Source: Drosophila miranda (Eukaryota > Arthropoda > Insecta > Diptera > Drosophilidae). Taken from it: a stretch of DNA of 64,000 nucleotides. The stretch spans positions 11,966,001 through 12,030,000 of the forward strand of contig NC_046675.1 in NCBI RefSeq assembly GCF_003369915.1, written 5' to 3'. Below are positions 1 to 13,399 of this stretch, in pieces; the stretch's first letter is position 1, and each line of letters opens with the position of its first letter. Under the pieces are notes generated by a model that was not told the DNA's origin, did not search any database, and saw only the letters and a program-made list of their open reading frames with translations. Both the position numbers and the translations under genes were made by a program.

Positions 1-3000
1 GAGGGTATGAAATTTTCGAAAATTGAGGTGGAATGTAATAGAAGCACGGTCGCCACACTAAACCAAAGATACTTTCATTAATTATTTGGACAATTTACAA
101 ATTTATCCACATATGGATCATATTTGGGCGTTCTACAGATGACCTTTAGCAATTCGTATATAGGTAATTTTTGTGTATTGCTAAATTCAATACAAGTTAA
201 AGTGAGTTTGTATTTCGAGGCCCGTTGTTCAATCCTAAATCTTTCAGTGTATGGGCAACAATTCCATTTTATTATCAGTGCATAAATCCCTTGCATGGCC
301 TTCTTCGGATCTTCCCATACATATATTTTCTGTTTGTATTTTGGCTCGATTTATGCACACTCACAGGCAATAACGGTAAGCAAGCATCAGGCATCTACGT
401 CGGCATCGGGCATCGGAATCAGGAAAAACAACAATTTGCGTAAATTTTATGACATTCCCTGACGTAGGTAGCCGTCGATCGCCATCATTTTATGGTCTAA
501 ACCGAGCTGAAACAAGTAAGAACAGAATACCTGATGTATTGACTATAGGATACCCATTATTTGGAGACTTAACCACTTTAAAACATTCGAATGAAAAGGG
601 GGACAAATTAATTTTCTCAATTTAAATTTCTTATTCATTTCTGTTGACGTTAGCCGATTTCGACCATTATTTAAGTCTCAAGTTTTGTAAGACTTGCACG
701 TACACGTATAATACTTATGTATATTCTTGCACTTTATCAGCACTGCGGGGATGAAAGAGTGCAGGCGCAAGCGACTTTGATTATTCTCGTATATGTACAT
801 ATGTACATGTATTAGATATTCTGTTGGGCGTGCTGGAGGGTGGAGATGGCTGTGACAACAACGACGACGAGTTTTCGGGCTCATTAGCTTTTATGGCTTT
901 GATTTTATTGCCGCTGCCGTGGCAGACTTTAATTTCGCCAACGAAATTGTTGCCTATCGCAGGGCGCCTGCACTAATCAAACGGAAAACTCGTGTCTGTG
1001 TGTGAGAGTGTGGATGGTTTTGGGAGTGTGCGACCCACATGTGGGCAATACATTTTCATAAATCAATTGTGCGTGCCACTTGGCAACACAAAAGCAACAA
1101 AACGCAACCCGAAAAAGGTTTGAATTTAGATTTATGCACACACAAAAAATGAGTGACGAATGTTTTTTTTACGCCTCGATGTTTAACAACTTATTGCAAA
1201 TTTGATTTGGAAAAACTCTCTACCTCAGAGATGTGCTGCGGTGTGAAAATTGGAGCAGCAGAGGCACACGTTTTAATTTAATTCCAAGGCTCCACTCCAC
1301 GCATGTGGCAGGATGCGGCCTCGAAGATTTATGGCATCAGGGCTCTGGCAGCTGCTCTGCCAGGGCCGCCATCGAGATATCAAAGTGAAATTTTAAGCTC
1401 CCTTTTCGGGAAAATACAAACTTTAAGTGACCAGAAACTGGGGGTATCAAAAATATTGGCTCTTCTCTTTTTTGGTCTATTAAAACGCGACAACTTTTTG
1501 TTTTCCTCTGGCTGCAAGCTACACAAAAACGCTGATGTACTAACATATATACATATGTACACATGATATAAATGTATAAAAATTTATGAGTATATTTATT
1601 GTATTTTATTGGGGCACTTAAATAACGACACAGTCGAAAGACTCCCAGAAAATAGCGCGAACACAGAAAGCAGAAGAATGAAAAACTTGAGAGTACAAAA
1701 AATAAGCCATGGCAAAAAGCGGGACTAAAAACAGGAAAAATGGCACAGAAACAAGTGAGGGCAACCGAGACGCTTATTGACATAAAAGCCAATCATTTTC
1801 AAATGGCTTTAAGCATTCGACAAATGGAGAGCAGCCCCCAACATCAAAAAGAAAAATAAACCAAACTGTGGCTTGGAAAGATGCTGTTAAGACTAGGGGA
1901 TACCCGCTATTCAGCAGAAAATGATCTAAGTAAAGTTCACTGCTGCCAAAGAGATTTTCATTGCTGGCAGCAGTTTCGCAAAACTTGCCTCAAAAGGTGA
2001 ATGCCACAGCACTTTGTGTTTATTTTCAACGGCCTTCTACCTGAGCATCAGAGAAGACTAAATGAAAAACCCCATTTGTAGCTGTAGCTCGAAAGGGCCT
2101 CGAAGAACAAATGGAAAACCAGACGAACATGGCTAGATAGACTCGGTTTTCTCCGTATGCCACACTCACACGAATAAAGTATACGTATACCCTTGGACTC
2201 AACGACGAGCAACGGGTAAACCAAGTTGAGCCCGAACTTTATTCGGTTATGCATTTGACTTGGTGGACCGCGGCAGCAGCAACAGCAGCAGCAGAGCAGC
2301 CAGCCGCAGCAACCAGTGAATGCACTTTGAACTCGTGTCGAGGTTCGAGGTTCTTGCATAACTGCATAAATAATCAAAAGCCAGCATTTTGGCATGTAAA
2401 ATGTTCGCCTCCGAATTTTTTGCAACTGAAATGTTTGCCACCGAAACCAAAGTGCCATTTCGAATGTATAAACTTCAGGGCATGTCACAGGGCGAATAGG
2501 AGCCACGCCACCGCTGCCTGACTATTGAATATCCATCAAATTATCGCTGAGGCGTGAGACGCATGATGGATGTACCCAATGCCCCGCCATCAATCATTGA
2601 TTAGGGGATTCGAGTGCAATGTTCTCGTATGCGGCTCTTTGCAAGTACATAAATCAGAGCCTCAGTCAAGTGCACACAATTACACCCAGGCAAACACACG
2701 CTTATAGCTGTTATTTTTGAACTACGCTGAAAAAAACTAGTTTTCAAACGAAGCGTACTTTGAATATTAAGAACTATTCGATAAGGGTCTGCGTTTTTTG
2801 GAAATATTATTTTGAAAGTACCTAATAAACCTTATATTACCTTAATTCTTAATACAGTTTTTTCTCCCAGTGTATCTGTGGGTGAATGTCGTATTTAAAG
2901 CATCTGGTACGGTCTGGTTTCAATATTTGTAATATTTTCCAACTGTCGGAGCTCAGCTCAAACTGTCTGGAATTTTTCCAACACAAAAGAGACATGCAGA

Positions 3001-6000
3001 CATTTATTTAGAGATACATACATATGTGTATATTGTTGTACACTCAACCAAAGTCGAGTTTCTGAGTGACATTTCAGATTGGGGAATTCTCTTTGTATGC
3101 AAGAACTTCTGGCAAATAAAGGTGCTGTCTGAAACTTATACAAAAATTCTGCGGTTTGCACATCTGCACATCTACGGAATTTCCACTGTGTTGGTGGTTT
3201 TGTACTTTATCTTTTCTAGGTTTCAAGTTTCCTGGTTCCTGGGTCTGTACCTCTTCGTTTCTTATGCAGGAACTTTGATTAATTTATTAAAATATTCCTA
3301 CCTGGAATTGTAAAGTTTTTTGAGTGGACCCAAGACCAATCTGAAGGCAATTTGTCCGAAGGAAATCTTCGCTTCATGAATCATAGTTGGGATCGAGGCG
3401 AGCTATTGGCATTGATAAATAAGTGTAGACCTAAACGCCAGCTTAAATATTCAATTTTTGTTTATTCGGGTCCCAGAAATGGGAATCGGGTATGAGCCAT
3501 AAAGCATACATGGCCTCCACATCGGCGTGGGCAGCGGAACCCAAGGTAGCACACACACATGAAAAGCTCTCAAGGAATTTTTCCAGTACCCACAATCAGA
3601 GTGTGTGGGTGTGATTTCCCTATGAGACACAGAGAGAGAGAGAGAAGCCGGAGCAAGACTTGGCATCCTTATCCTTAGTTCAAGGCCAGGAATCCATAAG
3701 GAAAACAAAGCAATGGCTCACAGGCACCGCAAGAGATGGTCTTGAAGCAGGACCCGTAGCCGGACTGGCCTACAAATAAGTCTGCCACCTTGAATAACAA
3801 AGCGAGTGCGGCACGCAACTGATTGTGGGCGTGATGAATTTCTGGCTGGCTTGGCATTAATTCCATTTAATTATTATGACACTCGAGGGCAACGCACACA
3901 GCACACAGCCGTAACAATAATCGAGGCCGGAGAACAGATTACCAACACCTCGGGTGTCGAGAGTGGAGCCCCAGAGCACGGACCCAAAGCCCATCTCAGT
4001 CATACTGCAGCTCTGCTTTATTCTAATGCTCCAGGTCGGAGGAAGCGATTTGCGAATCAGCAGTGGGCACATTTGTCATCCGCCATGTGGGCCGGCCGTG
4101 AGTCGAATGTGCAACGTGAGGCGGAAAAGTTTTCCCGCAACTTGAGTAAAGTTTTCCTGTACAGCTGGGAAAAAGTCGAGTGATGGTCCTGGTGCTACCA
4201 GTACTAGGACAACATCGTTTTCACGCTTGCCCTACCAAGTGAAACCAATTTGCGCATTTTGTCTGCCCCTAGACTCCTGGCATCGACGCGCATCGTTTCC
4301 CTCTTGGTCGAGGTCTTGTCTTCAGACTCGAGCATCTTGCATGCTTGCAGGCATTCTCTTTCCGCCCTGCACTTGACATTCAATTTTCGCTTAAAGCCAC
4401 AGCCATCTACTCGTAATGTATGCCATCCAAATCGAAATTCACTCAGCTTCCTTTTGTGCTTCATCTGGCCCAAGATTCGGAGCCAGACCTGCCCAACCGG
4501 GCAGAACCTCTCTTAATGAGCCTCATAAACATGCGCTTGACTGCTTTGGTGCTTTGATGGTGCTAGCCTGCAGGGGAGCAGCACTCACTGTTTGAAGATG
4601 TTGAAGTTTTGAATGGAGTTTGGCCAGCCGCAGGAACAGATTGGGGTTAAGCTTGGAACAGGACCAAAACATTCTCATAATCACCCCACTGCAGATGAGC
4701 CACAGTTTTCATTTTTCATCCTCAAACTCATTCATGCCCCTTGGGCTATTATAGTATATACATATATGTCTCTACATATTGCATATTTAAATAGAAATTC
4801 CCGCCAGGACATAATTTGAAAAACAAATTCCAGTTTGCAGCATTGTTTTGCGGTCGCCCTGGGTCCAAGTATGTGCTCTCTCTTTCTGCTCCCACACACT
4901 GTATATGTGTGTGTGTGGTCGTAAATCAATATTTAACCCGTATATCCCCCCCGTCGCTATGTCCGGGTGCTCTGGAGGGTTCCATCAGCAGCCAGCGTTT
5001 AAAAATAAAAACCCAAACTCATTCAACTCGTTCAACGACTCAATAAATGTTGCAAATGCGCTCAGAGAAGGAGAAGCCACAGAGAAACGGAGAGAGATAG
5101 AGATAGAGAAAAAGAAAGACAGAGTGGCGACTAGAGATAGATGCTTCCATGGTATGTTCGATAGAAGGTAAAGCTGTACCGCCTTCATCCATATGCTGCA
5201 ACTGTGTTGGGAAGCATCTGATTTGGGCCGTACGTTCTCTGGGACTGCCTTACCTTCTGTTCAACAAACTTGAATGCTCCCATGAGCTACGTCGCTCTTC
5301 TCTCGAGTGTGCTACAATTTTTGTTCCATCTGCAAAGTGAAACATGGAGACCATTTCCAAACACTATTTATCTTTATTTCTCTGTCTCTCGTCGCCATCT
5401 CTCCATGTTGTTCCTGCTCTGGCTTTGATATTTGTTATTTGCTAAACGAAATGATATATACCCCCGTACTGCTGGCATGGCATGTACACGTCTGACCAAA
5501 GTTGTCATTAGTCATGCTTTGCTGAACACAAACCCACACCACCACCTCTCTTTCTCTCTCTCTCTAGGTGCCACACTACGTATACTTGATGTGACGTATG
5601 CCTTTCGTTCGAAGCTCCATACGCAGCCCCATTCACAGCTCAACATATCGATTATGGCACAAGTTGTTCAGTTGAAGAAACTTTATTCATAATGTTGCCT
5701 TTTCCATGCCCCATCACTGTTTTGTTTCGAACTTAACGCACAATTTATGCAAAGTCTATTAAAATGCAAACGTTTCAGTTAATTACGGCAAATTTCAGTT
5801 GCTCCACGTCCTTGAAAGAAATTGGCCAGCAACTTTTCAAATATCGACAGCAACAATAACAACAAAGTTTGCCGGGCTATTCCCCTTTCACTTTTCCCCC
5901 CTGCCCACCCCTCCGTCTGATCTGCCTGTTAGCAGCGTTAAACGTTTTATTACCAACCAACAGCGCAGCGCGAAAAACTTCACATTTTCCTGGGAAATCC

Positions 6001-9000
6001 TCGCTGCGGTTGCTTTTAGCTGAAAATGCACTTGACGTGCGACGCCCAATCTCGTCGTGTTTCTATAATTTGTTGCTTGTAAGTTTTGGCGATTTTTGAA
6101 ATCTGGCACAGTGGATATTAGGTAAATATAAGGCAAACTTTTGTTGCACAATTATGTGGAGCAAACTTTTCTGGCAATCAAATGGGAAAGCATGCAAAAA
6201 AAGTTTAAATTTATTTTTTTAGTTTTTCCAAAGGTAAATTGAATTACAATAAAGCTACTTTTAGCTTCAGAAAGTTGTTAAGGCCAATTTTTGAAAGTTT
6301 CAGAAAAACAGTTACAATTCATCAGGAGAAAGTTTAGCGATTGGATTAGCATATATGTACATAAAGCATTTCAACAGATTAAAGTTAAGTTAAGTATTAA
6401 CTCGAGCAAATTGTATTACCTACTCGTGGATGTTTATGGATGTTTTCGACACCATATAATCGTTAATCCTCTTAATATAGAAAAAGAAAAGCTTAGCAAT
6501 GATAAGTATTTATATACTTAGAATCGAGTAAACAATTTGTGGGTGAGAAAAGTTTATCGATTGCCCTAACATATTAAAATAACGAAAGACTGGCAGAAAA
6601 TCTTCCTCAGAATGTCTTCCCTTCCCATTACTGATTCGTAGCTGAAATTAAATGATTATTAATAGTTCCTGAACATTCCTTTGAGCCTGCGCCACTGTGT
6701 ACTGTGCGGCACTTCACAAGCCATTAGGCCCCATCAGCGTCGAGGCGCACTTGACACAAACACGACAAGCGGAATATCCGCCGCCATCTTGGCCATATTA
6801 ACGCACCTAATCAATATGGCCGGGGGCGGCCATGAAACGGGCCAACTGTTTGCTTGACATTGTTTGCGCATCCTGGTCGCGAAAGTGCCCCGAAGTCAGT
6901 TTCAACCATAAATAATTAGGCAACTTAATTAGGCCCGCTTAAAGGCCAAAGCCACCGCTGCTGGTGCTTCTGCTCCTGCTGCTCCTTCGACTGGAACTTT
7001 AAACTTGCACCTTTAATATAGGACGAGCCGCAAGGATCAACCAGGAAAAAAACCACAAAACAAAAACATACAGAAATACAAACAAAGTGCGGAAATAGAC
7101 GAGCGATGGGCAGGCACTCAGAGCGAATGCAAATAAATCGGATTTCCAGGGAAAGCCCCACAACAAAAACAGCAACAACAACAGCAGCAGCAGTGGCAGT
7201 AGCAGCCGCAGAGTGTGGACGGAAAGGAAAGGAAAAACAAACAAAGCTCAAAAACTAACCAGAACCAAAAGCAGAACCATGGCCAGGAGCAGAAGCAGGA
7301 CCAAGACTGCGAGCAGAATACAATGTCCAGGACCAGGACGAGGACACGCAATCAAAACTGGCCCGCGGGGCCAGGCTCGATTTGTGTTTAATGCGGCATA
7401 GGAAAATATACATTAAGAAAAAGAAATAATTTTCAGTATTTTTTTGACATTTTGGATTATGTTTTCAATGAGATATGTATGTAATACATACCACAAGAGG
7501 GAATAGCGCTTGCTTGCAATAAAAGATCAATTCAAAGTATCAACTATAATCCTTTAGTGGATCATTCTCTATGGCCTTTTGAAGCCCTTCATTTATTTCT
7601 CCCAGTGCATCTATTTGAGTGCTAAAAGCAGCCAAGTCGAGGGCAGCTGCAGCTCTCCCCTGTTCAGTGCTACGAGCACTCCACCTCCACTTCAGTCCAG
7701 ACCCTGGGGTTGCCTTAACAGATTGAAACAATAAACTCAAATTGCCCCAACAGACGGAGACGCGGCGACGGGCCAAAGGGGGATCCGGTGGGACAGTGGG
7801 TCGGGTGGAATTATCTGCTGTAAGTTGAGCCGATAACTTTATGCGCACAATTCCATTTGATTGATGAGATTTATGCTCGCAACGCCCCCGCACGTATTTG
7901 ATTTTATTTTTATTTAGTTGTCTTATTTCATCTCCGTTTTTTGTAGCTACAAAATGTCTGGCTGTTGCTTCTTTTATTTCATTTCCGGCCCAGTGCCCCG
8001 TCCCTTATTTCATCTGAAAGCCAAAAAGAAATCAGAGACAAACAAACGAAAAATAAAACATTTAAAGCCGCTCAACATGTGGCAGTGGCAGTGGGGGGGG
8101 GGCCAATGCCTTTATTTCGAGAGTCTGCTCTGCCCCACTGTTCCCGCAGACTCCAGATCCTTCAGAGCATATGCGAAGTAAGTCAAGTGGATTTATTGTC
8201 ACAGAAATGTAATCTTAACCATTGTGTGTTTCATTTTTAATTGGCTTCCTTTCGACAGAAACTCTGAGCGGCTGTCATTAGTGGCCAATGCATGAAAATG
8301 CCATCGGATAATGATTTCTTTGGGAGAGTGCAGTCTTCTGAGGGATGGGGATGTGTTATGGCAACGCGTCATCAATTATAAATTGGGAAAGCTTAAGAAA
8401 CATAGAGTACTTTTTGGCTCATCTTCCCGGAGTACGTCTTGATTCCGGGAATGCGCGGAGATGTTTTTCCTCCATTCTTTGCCCTACTGGACACTTCCTC
8501 TCGCTTCCTCAGTAAGGACCTCATCTGGTACTTCCTTCGATTGGTAAATCAAAGGGGATATCTTGCCGCCGCCATCCACTTCGAGATGCCTTTTGTGTGG
8601 CTGTCATTTTGCCCCCCTCGTTGAGCTCTTTGAGTGCTTCATGTGTAAGCCGCTGCTGCATCCACTTCCGCTGTCATTGCTCCTCCTGATTCATTTCCCG
8701 CATTCCGGAGAGCACTCGCGCAAGGAGTCGTCGCGGAAATTGCAAGTATCGTTGATTCATTTGATCGTTTTGCAAGTCAAATGGGCCGCATGACGAACGA
8801 GTTCTCTGGCAGGGCAGGGCTCAAAGTCATTAATATGCATGATGATTGGTGTGCAGGAACAGAAGCATCCTGAAGAGGAGCAGGAGCAGGAACAGGAGCA
8901 GGAGAAAGAGCCAGAACCAGAGACTGAGCCAGTGCCAGCCCAAGGCGCTGCTGGTGTCCCAGTGTGAAAATTACAAGCGGCTTACTTACTCTCGAGAAAG

Positions 9001-12000
9001 GGTCCTGGTCCTGTCCTCCCCAGGGGACTGCCTTCCTTCTCTGTTGATGTTGAGGGCACCGATTATGGGAGCCGTTATGAGGGGGCAAACAACATTAGCA
9101 ACGCCGATTGTAGGACACTTACCAGGCGCCGGAAACGGCAGAAAAGTTCTACTGCGACGCCATTTAACTTGCTGTCAAATATTTGCATGCAACGGCAGAC
9201 AGGCAGGCACACAAAGATACAGATACTGAAGCACGAAGAGACTTTTTTGAAGGTGCATTTAATTTTCCTGTTCCCATTTGTTGCCTGTCGTCGCCTTTGT
9301 CTTGGCTCAAATTACATTTTTCATTTTCACTTTGTCTGGCGCTTTTCCTTCGCATAAATTCTGCATCGTCATGGAAAAGTGCAGCAAATTAATTTGTCCT
9401 ACCTATCAACGTCATCATCACAGGGCATTCTTATGCTCATTACGCTGCGAAAAGTCTGGCAAAAGTGCACAAAACTTGGGGGAAAAGTTTGCACAGGAAA
9501 GTGAAAGGGAATCCCAAATTAGAGGTCCTCGGTGGCCCAAGGATGTGTGCTACTCGGCCAGAGGAGAAAACTGTAAAATCAGCCCCACTTCCAGGCCATA
9601 AAACATGCCAAATTAAGTCTCTCCACCACCACACTTGACTGACCAAGGAGGCATCCAGGGACGCTGGGCTAGTTCCCTGTATGCAAAGATATTTCCCTCT
9701 TGAAGCGCATTCGGGTGTTGACTGGGCCAATATAACTTATCCACTTGAGGGCCAAACACTTATGGCCAACGACCGACAGTAGCTCTAAGCCACTTTTAAT
9801 GTTTAGATACAAGCACAAACAAAAATACAAACAGAGCCCCGAACGACGTATACTCGTCGAAGGGGGAATGGATGCCATGTTTTGGCATGAAGTTAATAAA
9901 AGTTCTACGACATTTTGACCTGAAAAATATTGCAAAAATAAAATGGCGGCCAGGCTGTTGCTTCAAAGGAGCTCTGCTTACTGCTTTCTCCGTGCTGTGC
10001 TGTGATGTGCTGTGCTGCGCTGCTTTCTCCTTGCCGCTATGTTGCCAGTGCCACACTGCCACACCGCCTGCAGCTGCTGTGGTTTTCCAGCTGTGCGGAC
10101 TGCCGCTTGAAAGTATGCTTTAAATAGTGGCATAGTAAAATATTTACTTTGGCGCAAAAAAGGTTCGGTTCGGGAAAGGGAGGGTTAAAGCAAAATAAAC
10201 TTTTGCTGCCCCGGGAAAATGAAAAACAGAGGCCGGACCCGGACTCGAAGCCGGTCCCAGAGTCCAGCAAAAAATTCATTAAAAGGGATAACGACTCACA
10301 TAGTTGGAGTCCGTCCTCCTCCACGTCACTATGTGTGTGAGTGGGTCTGTGTTAAAGGATTACGAATTTGGTGGGAATTTTTTAGTGCAATTTAATTACA
10401 GATTATGTGAAGCAGCATGGCATCCACTAATGCGGGTTAAGGGTCCGTATACTTAACATATTTCCCAGAAATGTAGCAGCCATGTTCCCAGTTTCATTTC
10501 CGCCAAATTATTGCAAAGTGAAATGGTGCAAAGATTCTGAGAAAGCTTTCAATATTCTGAGAGTGCAACGACACAAACATAACGTGTTATATATGTACAT
10601 ACACATATCCATATGCGACCAAACTTTGTGGAAATGAAATCAAGAATAAGTGCTGTATATTTGCTCAATTTAATTTTCATATTTAATTGCTATAATTGGG
10701 GGAATTACAACATTTGTTGGTGGCTGCTCTTGCTGCAGCTTTGGTTGTGCCGGGCCAGAGATGATTCATTAAGCACTTTTGGGTTGGCTTAATGAATTAG
10801 TTAAACGGAATTTGCGCAATTGCCAACATTAATGTATTTACAGGCATTATTTCGCCTTTGAATTTGCATAAATTCACAGGAAATCCGATTAGCAAACTAT
10901 GCCCTGGCATGCATTTGATATTTGATATACATGTAACATCAAATGCAGCTTATACTCGTATATCATCTGCTTAGGACTTGGGACTTGCCACAGCTGCAGC
11001 ACGCGAGGCTTTAATCAGGAAACCGAGATATAGAGATATATAGCCCTACTCCTCTGGAATATTAAAGCGGTCCAGAGATACGCATGGCTCCAAGCAATCA
11101 ACCCTGCGCTGCTCTCGAATGGTTGCCTCCACACAATCGCCCCGGGTTCCTACTGCTCATCCATTCTCCTCGTGCTTCTTGGGAGACTCGTAGTTTTAGA
11201 AATATTGCCAGTAGTATTGCCAAGGAGTATTCTCAGGCATGAGGAAGCTGCCTGGCCAAATCAATTTGGTGGCAAACCCTGGCGACAAGGTGAAGCTTGT
11301 TGAGCGGGGCGGGGTATCCAAGCCCCGGACAGGGGCTAATTCATTTACAATATTGCGCATTCGCCACGTGGCTGCGGGCAAATTAAATTATGCATTGGCA
11401 GTGTACGGTGGGGCCCTGTCGCGGACAAAGGGGAACCAAGGCTATCCATCGAGCAACTTTGTAATTAATCAAAGTGCAACAGCGTTATCCCTGCCACCGC
11501 AACATCGACGGGCCGGGCAGCATCCTCCACTGCCACTTAAGGTTTTCCTTCAAGTTTAAGCAGCATTTAAACTGATCATTAACCTTATTACCTGCTGCCG
11601 GCTGTGGACCCCTTCCTAAGGAAGGAACGAGCCTTGCTGGAAGACCTGCATAATTTCATTTTGCATTGCAAACTTAACAACTTTTTACAAGTCGAGCCTG
11701 TTAATGCGCTTGTTTATTTTCCCTGCACTACTCGGTTCCGTTCCGTTCTGTTCTGTTCTGTGTCTCATTAACGTCAACTTAATTTGCTTTCCATATAAAT
11801 TAAATTTGCCACAGGTTCTATATTAAATTTCACGCAGCAACAGATCGAAGGAGATGTGGTCTGCTGCGAGAGGAGAAACAGGCCACCACTAACCTGATCA
11901 GAACTTCAGCTTCACTCGGTCTCGACTCTCCCCTATTGTTTGGGACTTCTTTTGTATTTGTTTAACGAAGTTTGGTATATATTCTGATACATATTTTCTT

Positions 12001-13384
12001 GAAGGTTTGATGGATATTTAGGCTTAAGTTTACTCTCCATTTTCTTGCTATTGAAAGCAGCCTTGTTGTAAAGTTTCATTCCAATTAATTTTGTTTTCTT
12101 CTGTGCTTGTTTGAGTACAACTGGTTCAGGGGAGTGCCAAGTCCCCAATTGTTCTATCAAAAGATTGCACATGCATATATTCTACACAAATGTAAGCAAA
12201 TATTCTGCCAGAGTAAGCCAGTACATTTTATACCTTGGCCATTGTTTGGTTTTCCTTTTGATGCTGTCTACCAGATTTTCTCTCAAATTAAATTTCCCCC
12301 TGCCTTTGATTGGTCTCTCTGGCTTTCAAAATGCAGCACAAAAATTAAACGATGGCCTTTAGTCTGTCAGTTTCCGAAATGCTATTCAGGCAAACACTAA
12401 AGTGTCTGCATCAACATGGGCAACATCATCATGGACTCTACTGCAGGCCGCACAGCAAATTGGAAGTTAACTGGGCCCAAAGCCCGCACATTTTGGCTGG
12501 CTAATTGCCAGGCTCTCCATGAGAGATAGTCTGGCAGGAGTGTAGGAGCGGAGAAGCTCTCTCCGGATGAAGTAAAGCTGTGGTCGGTCTATGCGAGCAT
12601 CCAGGTAAATTGTGGTCTACCTGCACCTGATGGCGAGTGGCACATCAGCCATTAACGCGCAATCAAGTGTACTTTGTACTACGACGAGAAGAAAGTAAAG
12701 GCAACAACTTTTGACTTCTGTTGCTGAGACTTGATTGATGGTGCAGTTGGCAAACTCTCCCTCTCCCTCGAGCAAATCCTAATTAAACCATTTCTTATTG
12801 CGCTAGTGGAAAGCTTTCGCGCTTTTCTCGGGCTCAAAAGAGAGCAAAGAATATCTTAAGTCGGCCGGCCATTGGCTTACAAGTAATCTAATCAGCTTTG
12901 TCTGGGCCAGGGCCAGCACTTGTCTCTAATGGTTGCACTTGAGTCCTGCCACTGCCGCTCCTACCGCCCCTCGCAACATGCATTTCCACTTAGATTGAGA
13001 GCAACATGGCCATTTATTTTGATTACACTTCGGCGGGGCCTGGGCTTTTTCCATTTCGGCTTTTTCTGTGGAAATTAAAATAAATTAACAAATAAACTTT
13101 GGCCCCAAACTTGAGTAAGAAGTTTGGATGCCAATTGCTGGCTATAAATTATGTCCCATCCTGGCGGCGGGTATGGCACCTGATCCAGACTTCAATTGCG
13201 CGTAATAAATTACCGAACCAACGAATATGAGCCGGCGTAATTAAGTGGATTTTAATGAGACTCGCTGGAAGAGTCCCCGAGCCGAACGGAATTGTGATTT
13301 GTGGCCACTTGGGCACTTATTAGACACTGTGCTATGAATAAATACGGCAAGGCAAGTGGTTTGTAGGTTGACTCTGGGACTAGG
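1..13384. other. Intergenic/non-coding stretch without a supported gene
   Basis: I see no reading frame here with convincing coding character, splice structure or a recognisable protein domain; frames of 60-150 codons are scattered on both strands and low in complexity. The DNA is AT-rich with short homopolymers, CAG-type trinucleotide runs (about 2270-2300, 7160-7200), GAGA-type runs (about 3630-3650 and 5080-5125) and scattered 'GATACCC' relics (about 548 and 1900). It could be intergenic, or lie inside an intron of a gene outside the window. Conserved enhancers cannot be judged from one sequence. Confidence 0.55.
2723..2874. mobile_element. MITE-like relic, about 150 bp, TA-flanked
   Basis: The left end reads TACGCTGAAAAAAACTAG and the right end, read on the other strand, TACACTGGGAGAAAAAACTG. 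These are imperfect terminal inverted repeats, each starting with TA, as expected for a non-autonomous Tc1/mariner-type element with a TA target duplication. The inside is AT-rich and non-coding. A second element of nearly the same length and similar ends lies at 59189-59344. The family assignment is inference. Confidence 0.4.
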
Positions 13385-13390
13385 TTTATT
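13385..13390 (-). terminator. MetRS-m: Poly(A) signal of MetRS-m
   Basis: TTTATT on the plus strand is AATAAA on the minus strand, starting 10 nt after the MetRS-m stop codon at 13400. It implies a very short 3' UTR. Confidence 0.5.
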
Positions 13391-13399
13391 ACGGCTACT

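Noticed and set aside
1303-1566. Frames of 60-150 codons across 1-13 kb
   Set aside because: Composition follows local AT-rich or simple-repeat bias; none has paired splice sites giving a continuous protein.
7540-7893. 117-codon minus-strand frame with a somewhat protein-like C-terminus and an acceptor-like site
   Set aside because: No recognisable domain, no neighbouring exons and no promoter; chance frame is the simpler view, though conservation was not testable.
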